Shown here piece after piece: positions 6,048 through 14,517 of a DNA stretch of 64,000 nt; positions within the stretch are counted from its first letter, which is position 1, and every line of letters starts with the position of its first letter. The stretch is from an uncultured Veillonellaceae bacterium (GTDB lineage: Bacteria; Bacillota; Negativicutes; Veillonellales; Dialisteraceae), in the NCBI GenBank assembly GCA_958348245.1, contig CATVYJ010000009.1:1-64000 (forward strand). Direction: 5' to 3'. The translations under genes were made by a program, and so were the position numbers. Below the pieces are notes generated by a model, which did no database searches, was not told where the DNA came from, and saw only the letters and a program-made list of their open reading frames with translations.

Positions 6048-9000
6048 ATGGTAAAAAAGAAATACGCCCGGCTGGCGGCGGCGCTGGCCGCCCTCATCAT
6101 CACCGGCGCAGGTTGGATGCCGGCACAGGCGGCCAATAGCGATTACGGTACGGGAAATCAAGTGACCGGCGATCTCAATAATATTTGGGGTGATAATAAT
6201 ACCATTTATGGTGACAGTAATTATTTTGGCGATAACAGCGATAATAACTACACTAAAGGCGATAATAACCATATCGAGGGGAGCAATAATTTTATCATCG
6301 CAGAAGGCAGTTATCTTTCGAGTACGGATCATTCTCTGTATGTGGGAAACGGAAATGGCACCGGTAGCAATCAGAATATGAGCCATGTGCAGGACAGCGC
6401 GGCTTTTGGAGATAGCATTTATATTCATGGAACGGCAGATCAGTCCACTACGGATACTCTTGTCGTTGGCAATAACGTCACGTTGAACAGCACGGATAAA
6501 AGTCTGATTTTGGGAGATAACAATTATGTAGGTAAAGCGGATAATACGATTGTTATTGGGGACGGGGTGGAAATCCTTTCCGGAAAAGAGGGCGACGAAC
6601 GGTTGGATAGTACGACCGTTATCGGGAATGATGTCCATATCGGAAGTCAGGAGCATGTTGCCGCGGCGGCGGGGGATAATATCACGGTCATTGGCGACTA
6701 TGTGAATGTGGACAATACCAAAAACCGGACCAATTCCTCCAACAGCCTGATTTACGGCAATAACGTGACCATGACAAACAGCCAGAACAGCGTCGCTATG
6801 GGGAATACCATCACCATGACCGGCACCAATGACAAGGGCGATAATGTGGCTATCGGGAGCGGCATTTCCTTGGGGCAGGAAGGCGGCGGCCATGCCACCG
6901 GAACCGTTGCCATCGGTGATCAGGTCAAAGTCAGCGGCACGGACAATGTAGTGATCGGCAGCGATATCGATCTGGATCAGCAGCCTCATGATAAGGTGGT
7001 CGTTCTGGGCGCAGGTGCGGACACGGATGGAAGTCAGTCCGTATCTATCGGCGAAGGCTCCTTCAGCGGAATGTCCGGTACAGCTGTGGGCGGCGAATCC
7101 AAAGCGACTGGCAATGCGGCGGCGTTCGGCTTCCAGGCCGTAGCCAATGCGGCGGAGACCACCGTTATCGGACCGTATAGCCAGGTCAATTCCAGCTACA
7201 GTGCGGCGCTGGGCGACAGCGTTCGTATCGGCAAAGACAGTAAAGGCAGTGTGTCCATTGGCGGTCATTCCGAAGTAGGGGATAATGCCAATTATGCGAT
7301 TGCTATTGGCGGCAGCGGCGGTGGACATGGTGATGCAGATGAGTGGACGGAAGCGCGCACCACCATTGGGAATAATGCAAAAGCATCCATTGCCATGGGC
7401 TATGGCGCAACAATTAAAGATTACTCCATTGATTCCATAGCGTTAGGGACAAATGCAAATGTAGATGGTCTTCCAGCATCGTTTGCGAGTGTGACAAATG
7501 CGACCATGAGTGGTATTGCTCTTGGCAAAAATACCAATGTACAGGGACAATACAGTATAGCAATGGGCGCTAATTCAAAAGTGTTGGGGGGTTACGCGAA
7601 TGCAATGGAGAGTACTGCTATAGGTTATTCTTCCAGCATTGACCGCGCTTCTAAAGCTGCTGTGATTGGTGCAGAAAATATGATTCAGCAGGGCGCTAAT
7701 AATAGTGCTATACTGGGAACAGGAAGTAGTATCGGCACGTGGTCAATAAATGGTCTGGCCTTAGGTAATAAAGCGACAATTGGGAATAGTTCGAAGCAAT
7801 CTGTTGCGATGGGTTATATGTCCTCCATTGGAAATAATTCCAATTTCTCCACTGCACTCGGCGGACAGGAAGCGGTTGTAAACGCAACGGGCGGCACCGC
7901 CTTGGGGTCTTATACGCAGGTCGATTCCAATTACAGCGTAGCAGTTGGTTATGGTAGTAAAGCGACAGCCGACGATATTTTCACCGTAGATGAATTGGAA
8001 GCATTCAAGGCGCAGCTTGGTAAAGACTATGATGCCACGTACAATATCACGGCGGCAGATTTCTCGAATCGCGGCGTTTTCTCCGTGGGCAGCGCAGGCG
8101 GCGAGCGGCGCATCATCAATGTGGCGCGCGGGCGCATCAGTGCGGACTCCACGGACGCGGTGAACGGCAGCCAGCTCTACGGCGCGGTGAAATATCTGGA
8201 AGGCAAGATTGACGCGGCAGGCGGCGGTGGGGACGTTTCCATCGACGGCGACGACAATATCACCGTGACGGATACCACGCCGACGACTCCGGGGACCGGC
8301 GAAGGCGGTGGAACCACCGGCAGTGAAGGCGGCACGACCGGCGGCGGTACGACGGAGCCGGGCGGCGGCAGCACAGGCGGTGCGGGCTCCGGCAGCGAAG
8401 GCCAGAATTTCACGGTGAACATGAGCGACAACCCTGTCTTCGGCGGTCATGATAAAGACGAATACGGTCATTCCCCGGATGGCAGCGTCGTCGTCACCGG
8501 CAGCAGCGGCGCGAACCGCGTGGCCATCAATGAAAATAACGAAGGCGGTATGACCGTCACCAGCGGCGGCCACACCGTGAACATTAACAAAGGCGGCGAC
8601 GGCCTCGTGAACGGCCTCATCAATACCGAATGGGACTGGGGTAAGTATGAAAGGGGCGAGTACGAAGGCTCCACGAACGCTGCCACGGAGTCGCAGCTTC
8701 ACGAACTGGTGGGCGGCATCGAGCAGGACATCACCAATATGGGCGACCAGATCACCAATCTGGGCGGCGAGGTGAACCGCCTGTCCGGCCGCATCGATGA
8801 AGTGGGCGCGGGCGCGGCGGCGCTGGCGGCGCTTCATCCGCTCGATTTCGACCCCGATGAAAAGTGGGATTTCGCCGCGGGCTACGGCCATTACCGCGGA
8901 GAGAACGCGGTCGCCATCGGTGCATTCTACCGGCCGAACGAGGACACCATGTTCAGCATCGGCGGCACCGTGGGGAACGGCGACGAGATGATCAATGCGG

Positions 9001-9449
9001 GCGTGTCGTTCAAGATCGGTCAGGGCAATCATGTGTCCACTTCCCGGGTGGCGATGGCGAAGGAGATCATCGAGCTCCGGAAAGATCTGGAAGACCTGCG
9101 CTCCGCCATGGCAGGCGGCGTGACGGGCCAGACGCTCGATCTCTCGAAGATTCAGCTCTTCCCCGATACGCCGGACAATCACTGGGCGTATGATTACGTG
9201 GCGACGCTCGCGGGCAACGGCATCCTCGAAGGGTACCCGGACGGCTATTTCAACGGCGACCGGCCGATCACGCGCTACGAGATGGCGGCGGTGCTGTACC
9301 GGGCGATGCAGAAGGGCGTACGCCTCTCCGACCGGGCGCTGCGTGAATTCGCGCCGGAACTGGACCGCATCCGCGTCGATACCATCACGAAGGACGAGCA
9401 GGGCATGCCGGAGATTCAGCGCGTGCGCGTGGTGAAAGGCAGAGAATAA
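6048..9449 (+). CDS. Trimeric autotransporter adhesin with C-terminal SLH domain
   Basis: A 1133-residue surface protein. Residues 1-28 are a Sec signal peptide (AAALAALIITGAGWMPAQA). Residues of about 30-650 are a YadA-like head of repeats of the type SVAMG / VAIGSG / ALGxxA. A neck motif INVARGRISADSTDAVNGSQ lies at about 690-709, then a Gly/Thr/Ser-rich linker (725-785), a coiled coil (880-930) and a YadA-type beta-barrel anchor (about 933-996, ending GVSFKIG). Unusually, a short coiled coil and one SLH domain (FPDTPDNHWAYDYVATLAG, about 1032-1090) follow the anchor, which would tie the outer-membrane trimer to peptidoglycan as SLH domains do in Negativicutes. The head is more AT-rich than the rest. 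It is probably co-transcribed with the next gene. Confidence 0.88.
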   Translation: MVKKKYARLAAALAALIITGAGWMPAQAANSDYGTGNQVTGDLNNIWGDNNTIYGDSNYFGDNSDNNYTKGDNNHIEGSNNFIIAEGSYLSSTDHSLYVGNGNGTGSNQNMSHVQDSAAFGDSIYIHGTADQSTTDTLVVGNNVTLNSTDKSLILGDNNYVGKADNTIVIGDGVEILSGKEGDERLDSTTVIGNDVHIGSQEHVAAAAGDNITVIGDYVNVDNTKNRTNSSNSLIYGNNVTMTNSQNSVAMGNTITMTGTNDKGDNVAIGSGISLGQEGGGHATGTVAIGDQVKVSGTDNVVIGSDIDLDQQPHDKVVVLGAGADTDGSQSVSIGEGSFSGMSGTAVGGESKATGNAAAFGFQAVANAAETTVIGPYSQVNSSYSAALGDSVRIGKDSKGSVSIGGHSEVGDNANYAIAIGGSGGGHGDADEWTEARTTIGNNAKASIAMGYGATIKDYSIDSIALGTNANVDGLPASFASVTNATMSGIALGKNTNVQGQYSIAMGANSKVLGGYANAMESTAIGYSSSIDRASKAAVIGAENMIQQGANNSAILGTGSSIGTWSINGLALGNKATIGNSSKQSVAMGYMSSIGNNSNFSTALGGQEAVVNATGGTALGSYTQVDSNYSVAVGYGSKATADDIFTVDELEAFKAQLGKDYDATYNITAADFSNRGVFSVGSAGGERRIINVARGRISADSTDAVNGSQLYGAVKYLEGKIDAAGGGGDVSIDGDDNITVTDTTPTTPGTGEGGGTTGSEGGTTGGGTTEPGGGSTGGAGSGSEGQNFTVNMSDNPVFGGHDKDEYGHSPDGSVVVTGSSGANRVAINENNEGGMTVTSGGHTVNINKGGDGLVNGLINTEWDWGKYERGEYEGSTNAATESQLHELVGGIEQDITNMGDQITNLGGEVNRLSGRIDEVGAGAAALAALHPLDFDPDEKWDFAAGYGHYRGENAVAIGAFYRPNEDTMFSIGGTVGNGDEMINAGVSFKIGQGNHVSTSRVAMAKEIIELRKDLEDLRSAMAGGVTGQTLDLSKIQLFPDTPDNHWAYDYVATLAGNGILEGYPDGYFNGDRPITRYEMAAVLYRAMQKGVRLSDRALREFAPELDRIRVDTITKDEQGMPEIQRVRVVKGRE

Positions 9450-9461
9450 GGAGGAACGAAC

Positions 9462-10178
9462 ATGAAAAAACTGTGTGCAGCCGTTTTGTTGGGACTGACC
9501 GCCGTGACCGGCATGGCCGGCGCGGAGGAAGCGGTCGTTTCTCCGGAACCGGCCCGGGTGACTCTCGCCGGGGAGGTGCTCGCCTGTGAAGGGGGCACGA
9601 TGTATCTCGTGGGCGGCAGCGACGTCGTCATGCGTACGGATCTCGGAGAAAAGGGAGGCCGCCTTCTGCGGCATACGCCCTTTACGGTGACGGGCGTCAT
9701 GGAAGAGGATGAAAAGGGCCTGTATCTCCGAATGGAAAAGGTGGACTACAGCGACCCGGACCCGCTGGCGGACTACCGCGCCGCCCGGACGGCTTCTTCC
9801 GCTGCGGTCTCCGATACGGCGGAAACGGGGGACGCGGGGCGCGACGCCGCCTACGACCACGGCAGCGCCTCGTCGGCCAGCGCGGCGTTCTACGTGAGCG
9901 GCCGGGCGGATCTGGACACGTCTCTCTATGCGGAGAGCCGCGCGGCGGATCTGGCCGATATGGAAGAGGGGGCGAAAGTCTCCGTCGTCGGCCGCGCGGT
10001 GCGGACGGTGGAGGAGGAGCGGGTGATGCTCTTCTGGGATGCGGAGAACGCGCCCGTGGAAGTGGTGATGAACGGCACGTATATTCCGCTGGGGCAGCGG
10101 TGCACGGTGTACGGCACGGTGGTGCAGCGGGACGGCGGCCCGGCGGTTTCTCTCGAGAGAGTGGAAAGCGTGGGCTGA
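9462..10178 (+). CDS. Secreted protein, possible adhesin partner
   Basis: A 238-residue protein starting MKKLCAAVLLGLTAVTGMAG, a clear signal peptide with cleavage near residue 22 and no lipobox. Two similar beta-rich segments (about 30-95, RVTLAGEVLACEGGTMYLVG; and about 147-235, AAFYVSGRADLD to VSLERVE) flank an Ala/Ser-rich linker and look like OB- or BOF-type barrels, by inspection only. It starts 12 bases after the autotransporter stop with AAGGAGG, so the two form one operon. By analogy with small periplasmic proteins encoded next to trimeric autotransporters it may help export or anchoring. Function not established. Confidence 0.65.
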   Translation: MKKLCAAVLLGLTAVTGMAGAEEAVVSPEPARVTLAGEVLACEGGTMYLVGGSDVVMRTDLGEKGGRLLRHTPFTVTGVMEEDEKGLYLRMEKVDYSDPDPLADYRAARTASSAAVSDTAETGDAGRDAAYDHGSASSASAAFYVSGRADLDTSLYAESRAADLADMEEGAKVSVVGRAVRTVEEERVMLFWDAENAPVEVVMNGTYIPLGQRCTVYGTVVQRDGGPAVSLERVESVG

Positions 10179-10187
10179 CGGTGTGCA

Positions 10188-10212
10188 GAGAGACCCTTCG
10201 GGGTCTCTTTTT
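10188..10212 (+). terminator. Terminator of the adhesin operon
   Basis: AGAGACCC-TTCG-GGGTCTCT (10189-10208) is an 8-bp perfect stem with a TTCG tetraloop, followed by TTTT. Confidence 0.92.
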
Positions 10213-10229
10213 GCGTGGCGCGGCGTCTC

Positions 10230-10257
10230 TTGACAAAGGAGGAAAGTGTTTTATACT
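10230..10257 (+). promoter_or_regulatory. Promoter of the small conserved protein
   Basis: TTGACA (10230-10235), a 16-base spacer and TATACT (10252-10257). Confidence 0.8.
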
Positions 10258-10310
10258 GGAATAAGAACAAATTTTCTATTTATGGATTTGACGGAAGGAA
10301 GGGAAGCGCG

Positions 10311-10604
10311 GTGCAGGCGGAGAAACGGTATGTGGAGGTGGTGGTGCGGTTCCGCGAGGACGGGCGGATGCTGCCGCGGACGATCGTCTGGGAGGACGGC
10401 CGGTCGTTTCCCGTGGACCGCGTGCTGGCCGTGTCGCCCGCGCCGGCGCTCCGGGCGGGCGGACAGGGAGACCGGTACACGATCCGCGTGGGCGGACAGG
10501 TGCGGTATCTTTTCTTTGAGCGCGCACTGGGAGAGGGCTGCGGCTGTCCGGGGCGGTGGTTTGTGGAGGCGTCCGTTCAGGCACGGCGCTCCGGAAAGGC
10601 ATAA
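10311..10604 (+). CDS. Small conserved protein of unknown function
   Basis: With the GTG start at 10311 the product has 97 residues. That codon follows GGAAGGAAGGGAA and lies downstream of the promoter, while longer readings of this frame begin inside the promoter. The pattern TIVWEDGRSFPVDRVL, then RYTIRVGGQVRYLFFE and finally WFVEA is a compact beta-rich fold that I have seen in short uncharacterised Firmicute proteins. It has no signal or membrane segment. A bidirectional terminator separates it from the convergent glycosylase gene. Confidence 0.6.
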   Translation: MQAEKRYVEVVVRFREDGRMLPRTIVWEDGRSFPVDRVLAVSPAPALRAGGQGDRYTIRVGGQVRYLFFERALGEGCGCPGRWFVEASVQARRSGKA

Positions 10605-10609
10605 AAAAG

Positions 10610-10645
10610 AAGGAATCATCCGAAAAAAGATGATTCCTTTTTTTA
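10610..10645. terminator. Bidirectional terminator
   Basis: AAGGAATCATC / GATGATTCCTT is an 11-bp stem flanked by an A-tract on the left and a T-tract on the right. It can end both the plus-strand small gene and the minus-strand operon. Confidence 0.88.
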
Positions 10646-10655
10646 TTATCTCTGT

Positions 10656-11372
10656 TCAGGCGGAGAAGCCCCGCTGGCGGAGGGCGTCGGCGAGCCCTTC
10701 GCGGAAAAGGTTCGCGCCGCCGTTGGCAGGATGGCGCAGCCCGACGGGGTCGTAGCCCGCGGCGCGGAGCGTGGCTTCGCTCTTTCTGCCCACGGCGAAG
10801 AGGGGAAGCGGCCCGGTGAGCGCGAGAAGCGCTTCCGTGTAGGCGAGGCCGTCCGCCAGTTCCCGGTCGGTGGGCGTGCGGTTCGTGAGCATGCGCCCTT
10901 TCTGATGGGGGTGGAAGGGGAAGATATTCCACAGGAGAAATTCTTCCGGAGAGAGGCCCGCGGAGAGGCACGCGTCCCATACGACCGTGTCCGTGGGCTC
11001 GTTGAATCCGCTTTTCCGCTGGACATCCTTCGGGAGGAAGGGGCTGTCCGCGCGGCTCGTGCGGCGGCCCGGCGCGCCGATGACCATGCGCGCGTTCACC
11101 GCGGGGTGAAGGGAGAGCATCATGCGCTCGCAGGTCATGGCGATGCCCGTGAAGCGCCCGCCCTGGTAGCCGCAGGCTTCCGCCACGAGAAGGATGCGCG
11201 CATTGCCGAGGCGGCGCGCGAGGTAGCGCTCCAGCTGGGCTTTGCGGATGGAGCGGGCGTAGGCTACGTCGTAGTCGGGGTCAAAGTCCGCCCAGGGATT
11301 GAATGCGTCCGGTCCGTGCCACCGGAGAAGGGACTGCACGAACCGTTTCGCCTGCCGTGCGCTGTCCGTCAT
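10656..11372 (-). CDS. Uracil-DNA glycosylase family protein
   Basis: A 238-residue enzyme of the UDG superfamily, which removes damaged bases such as uracil from DNA. The first motif is LLVAEACGYQGGRFTGIAMT (61-80), the middle segment LLWNIFPFHPHQ (146-157) continues into NRTPTDREL, and the C-terminal HPANGGANLF (214-223) carries the superfamily histidine. It belongs to the less-studied group with a GYQGGRFTG loop, so substrate range is uncertain. Its ATG overlaps the stop of the upstream transferase by 4 bases, so it is translationally coupled as the last gene of a dedA-GT39-GT39-UDG operon. Confidence 0.75.
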   Translation of the reverse strand: MTDSARQAKRFVQSLLRWHGPDAFNPWADFDPDYDVAYARSIRKAQLERYLARRLGNARILLVAEACGYQGGRFTGIAMTCERMMLSLHPAVNARMVIGAPGRRTSRADSPFLPKDVQRKSGFNEPTDTVVWDACLSAGLSPEEFLLWNIFPFHPHQKGRMLTNRTPTDRELADGLAYTEALLALTGPLPLFAVGRKSEATLRAAGYDPVGLRHPANGGANLFREGLADALRQRGFSA

Positions 11373-12967
11373 GGCCGCTCCATTTCATAGGCGGCGCCGT
11401 TCGGGAAGGCCTGTACTTCCCGGAAGCGGGACTGCCCGGCCCAGGCGGCAAATTGATCGGCGTCGCTCTTGTCTACGTAGAGGTAGACCGGGCCCTTTTC
11501 GCCGGCGGCGAGGAGGGCGTCCGTGGTGACGGTGGGCACGGCGTATTTGTCGTTCCACCGGGGATCGCGGCTGTCCATGCCTTCGTCGTAGACGCGGACG
11601 GCCGTTTCATCCGTGTAGTACGTGTAGGACGGGGGATAGCTCTTGAAGAAGTAGTGCTGGCCCGGCAGGCTGTGGAACGCGTCCGCCATGTCGAGGGAGG
11701 AGCGGGAGGCGATGAAATTGGTGAGGCCGCCGAAGACGAGGCAGCACAGGCCCACCGCCATGGAGGCCGTGGAAAGGATGAGCATGCTGCCGAACTGTTT
11801 TTTCTTCCACTGCGCGTAGAGGAGGAAGCCGCTGTATCCGGCGATGACGTAGAAGGAGAGGAAATTGCCCGGGAGATAGACCGTGCCCGCGATGAGCGCG
11901 ATGAGCGTCAGGATATACGGCCCGATGAGCGAAAGCTGGGCCGCGCGGCAGGACTCTTTCCGGAAATCTTCGAGGGCGAGCGCCGCGAGCAGCACGCCCG
12001 GCGCGACGGCGATGTAGGTGTAGGTGATGTACTTCGTCGCCACGAGGGTGTAGAAGAGGACGGTCCCCCAGCACCAGATCATGAGGAAATCATACAGGCT
12101 GTCCCGGCTTTTCCACCGTTTCACCATGGTGTAGAAGGACAGGCCCGTCCACGGGAGGAGCGACGCGGGGAGCACGAGGAGGTAGTAGAAGAAATAATTA
12201 TCCTCGGGATGTTCCGACGCGAGCGCGCGGGTCACATTGTGGAGGCCGATGAGCTGGTCGATAAATTCCTGCCCGTGGAGGCTGTACATGGCGCAGTACC
12301 ACGGCGCGGCGATGAGGAGAAACGCGAGGATGCCGCCGGGGAAGAAGAGGCGGAGCACGTCGCCCGCGGATTTCCGGGAGAGGCACCACAGGAAGAGGAG
12401 GATCCCCGGAAGGACGAGGCCCACCGGCCCTTTGGCGAGGCAGGCAAAACCCGCCGCGGCCCAGGCGATGGTCATGTGCTTCCAGCTCTTTTCCGTGACG
12501 CCCAGATAGGCCGCGCAGAGCGTGGGCACCGTGAAGAGGAGGAGCAGGCTGTCGGTGATGACCGCGTGGGAGATGACCCACACTTCCACGGACGTGCCGA
12601 GGAAGACCGCCGCCCAGAGGCCGGCCGCGCGGTCTTTCAGAAGGCGGCCCGCATACCATGCGAAGAGCGTCACCGTGAGCGCGCCGCAGAGCGCGGCGGG
12701 CAGGCGGGAGGCGAAGTTGGAAAAGCCGAACACCGTGTACGAAGCGGAGAGGAGCCAGTATACGAGGGCGGGCTTGTCATACCAGTACTGCCCGTAGATC
12801 TGCGGGGAGAGCCAGTCGCCGGAGAGGACCATTTCCTTCGCGGTGAGCGCGTAGTTGGACTCCACCGGGTCGGTGACGGGCATCTGCTGGGTGCCCCACA
12901 GGTAGCACAGGAGCATGCCCAGGAAAAGAGCGGAGAGAATGACGGGAAAACGGAGAGTTCGATTCAT
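11369..12967 (-). CDS. GT39/ArnT-like glycosyltransferase (second copy)
   Basis: A 532-residue integral membrane protein with many hydrophobic helices. It has the GT-C acidic motif TDPVES (D33, E36) in the first external loop and the following SGDWLSPQIYGQYWYDKP region that is typical of ArnT/PMT-like enzymes. Such enzymes move a sugar from undecaprenyl phosphate to an acceptor on the outer face of the inner membrane. The ATG at 12967 follows AGGTG and lies after the stop of the previous gene. An earlier in-frame start would overlap that gene. It pairs with the paralogue upstream. Donor and acceptor are unknown. Confidence 0.82.
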   Translation of the reverse strand: MNRTLRFPVILSALFLGMLLCYLWGTQQMPVTDPVESNYALTAKEMVLSGDWLSPQIYGQYWYDKPALVYWLLSASYTVFGFSNFASRLPAALCGALTVTLFAWYAGRLLKDRAAGLWAAVFLGTSVEVWVISHAVITDSLLLLFTVPTLCAAYLGVTEKSWKHMTIAWAAAGFACLAKGPVGLVLPGILLFLWCLSRKSAGDVLRLFFPGGILAFLLIAAPWYCAMYSLHGQEFIDQLIGLHNVTRALASEHPEDNYFFYYLLVLPASLLPWTGLSFYTMVKRWKSRDSLYDFLMIWCWGTVLFYTLVATKYITYTYIAVAPGVLLAALALEDFRKESCRAAQLSLIGPYILTLIALIAGTVYLPGNFLSFYVIAGYSGFLLYAQWKKKQFGSMLILSTASMAVGLCCLVFGGLTNFIASRSSLDMADAFHSLPGQHYFFKSYPPSYTYYTDETAVRVYDEGMDSRDPRWNDKYAVPTVTTDALLAAGEKGPVYLYVDKSDADQFAAWAGQSRFREVQAFPNGAAYEMERP

Positions 12968-12993
12968 TTTTTCACCTGGCAAAGCAAAGACAT

Positions 12994-14517
12994 TCAGGAT
13001 TTCCGGAAGAAAAAGGCGGTGGGCGTTTCCCACAGAAGCGTCCACTGGCGGCGCTCCTCCTCAGGCCAGTCGTCCTGGACTTTTTTCTGCACGAGGAGGT
13101 AGGCGTCGCCGGGGATGCCGGCCGCGGGCTGCGCGAGGTCGGGCATGGGCAGGCCGTACAGGTCATGGTAAAACGCGGCGGCGGGCCGGTAAAACGGGTC
13201 GATGTAGAGCGGCACGCCCGGCTCGCGGTCCGTGAGGAGCACTTTCATGGAAATATCCGGCGAGGTGAAGTGTTCCCGCACGGGGGCGGCGTAAAAGGTC
13301 CACGCGGCCATGGTGAGGGCCAGCGCGAGCGCCGCCTGCACGGCGAGGAATACGCCGGGGCGCCGCCACTGGAAGGCCCGCGCGCCCGCGAGGCCGAGGA
13401 AAAGCACGGCCAGGACCGTGCCGTATCTCGCGGCGTCTCCGCCGGAGGGGACGAGGGGCGCGAAGTACACCGCCGCCGCGGTGAGGGCGATGAAGAAGAT
13501 GTGGAGCTGCGGAAAGAGGCGGCTCCCTCCGCCCGTAAAGAGCTCGTCCAGATAGAGCGCGGCGAGCACCGCCAGCGCCGGGTACATGGGCAGGATGTAC
13601 GAGAAAAGCTGCGTGGACGACGCGGAGAAAAAGACGAAGACAAACGCCGCCCATACGAGGAAGTACAGCGTCACAGGATCCTTCGCAAAGCGCCGCAGGC
13701 GGGTGAGCATGCCGCACACGGCCCCCGTCCACGGGAAGCATCCCGCGGTGAGCACCACGAAGTAGAGCCACCAGTGGTCTTTGCCCGCGTGTTCCGGCTC
13801 GGTGAAGCGCACCAGATTGTGGTAGCCGAGGAACGTGTCGATAAAGGGCTGGCCGTGCACGGCGGTCATGTACGCGTACCACGGGAGCCCCACGAGACAC
13901 GCCAGCGGGATGCCCCAGTACCATTTGAGGCCCATCACGCGGCGCAGGGTGAATTCTTTCTGCGCGAGAAGCCACAGCCCCACGATGAGCGCGGGGAAGC
14001 CGAAGCCGATGGGCCCTTTGGCGAGGAGCGCCAGCCCGCAGGCGATGTACGCCGCCGCGTACTGTTCCCGCAGGAAGGAAAAGAGCGCCACCGTGAGCGC
14101 CGCGGTGAGCGTCATGTCCGTCACGGCGGACCGGGCGATGACCACAAACTCCAGCGACGTGGCGAGGATGAGCGCCGCGAGGAAGCCGATGCGGCGGGAA
14201 AAGAGCGCCTCCGTCTGCCGCCACACATAGAGGACGGTGCCCGCCGCGATGAGCGCCGACGGCAGCCGCGCGGCAAAAGTAGACACGCCCAGCACGGAGA
14301 AGCTCGCCGCCTCCAGCCAGTAGAAGAGGGGCGGCTTGTCATACCAGAAGTTTCCGTAAATGCGGGGCGAGAGGAAATCCCCCGTGGCGATCATTTCCTT
14401 GGCCGTCTCGCCGTACACCGGCTCGTCCGGATCGAGGAGCGGCACATTCCACAGGAAGAGCAGAAACAGAATGAGACAGTACGCAAAAAGATATTTCCGA
14501 TCGGTCGTCACGTTCAT
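12994..14517 (-). CDS. GT39/ArnT-like glycosyltransferase (first copy)
   Basis: A 507-residue multispanning membrane protein related to the next gene. The acidic motif is LLDPDEPVYGETAKEM (D29, D31, E32), followed by GDFLSPRIYGNFWYDKPPL, the ArnT-like substrate region. The C-terminal part is a periplasmic domain. In Gram-negative bacteria ArnT adds aminoarabinose to lipid A from undecaprenyl phosphate. Here the sugar is not known. The ATG overlaps the dedA stop by 4 bases, which ties it to a gene for undecaprenyl-phosphate recycling. Confidence 0.82.
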   Translation of the reverse strand: MNVTTDRKYLFAYCLILFLLFLWNVPLLDPDEPVYGETAKEMIATGDFLSPRIYGNFWYDKPPLFYWLEAASFSVLGVSTFAARLPSALIAAGTVLYVWRQTEALFSRRIGFLAALILATSLEFVVIARSAVTDMTLTAALTVALFSFLREQYAAAYIACGLALLAKGPIGFGFPALIVGLWLLAQKEFTLRRVMGLKWYWGIPLACLVGLPWYAYMTAVHGQPFIDTFLGYHNLVRFTEPEHAGKDHWWLYFVVLTAGCFPWTGAVCGMLTRLRRFAKDPVTLYFLVWAAFVFVFFSASSTQLFSYILPMYPALAVLAALYLDELFTGGGSRLFPQLHIFFIALTAAAVYFAPLVPSGGDAARYGTVLAVLFLGLAGARAFQWRRPGVFLAVQAALALALTMAAWTFYAAPVREHFTSPDISMKVLLTDREPGVPLYIDPFYRPAAAFYHDLYGLPMPDLAQPAAGIPGDAYLLVQKKVQDDWPEEERRQWTLLWETPTAFFFRKS

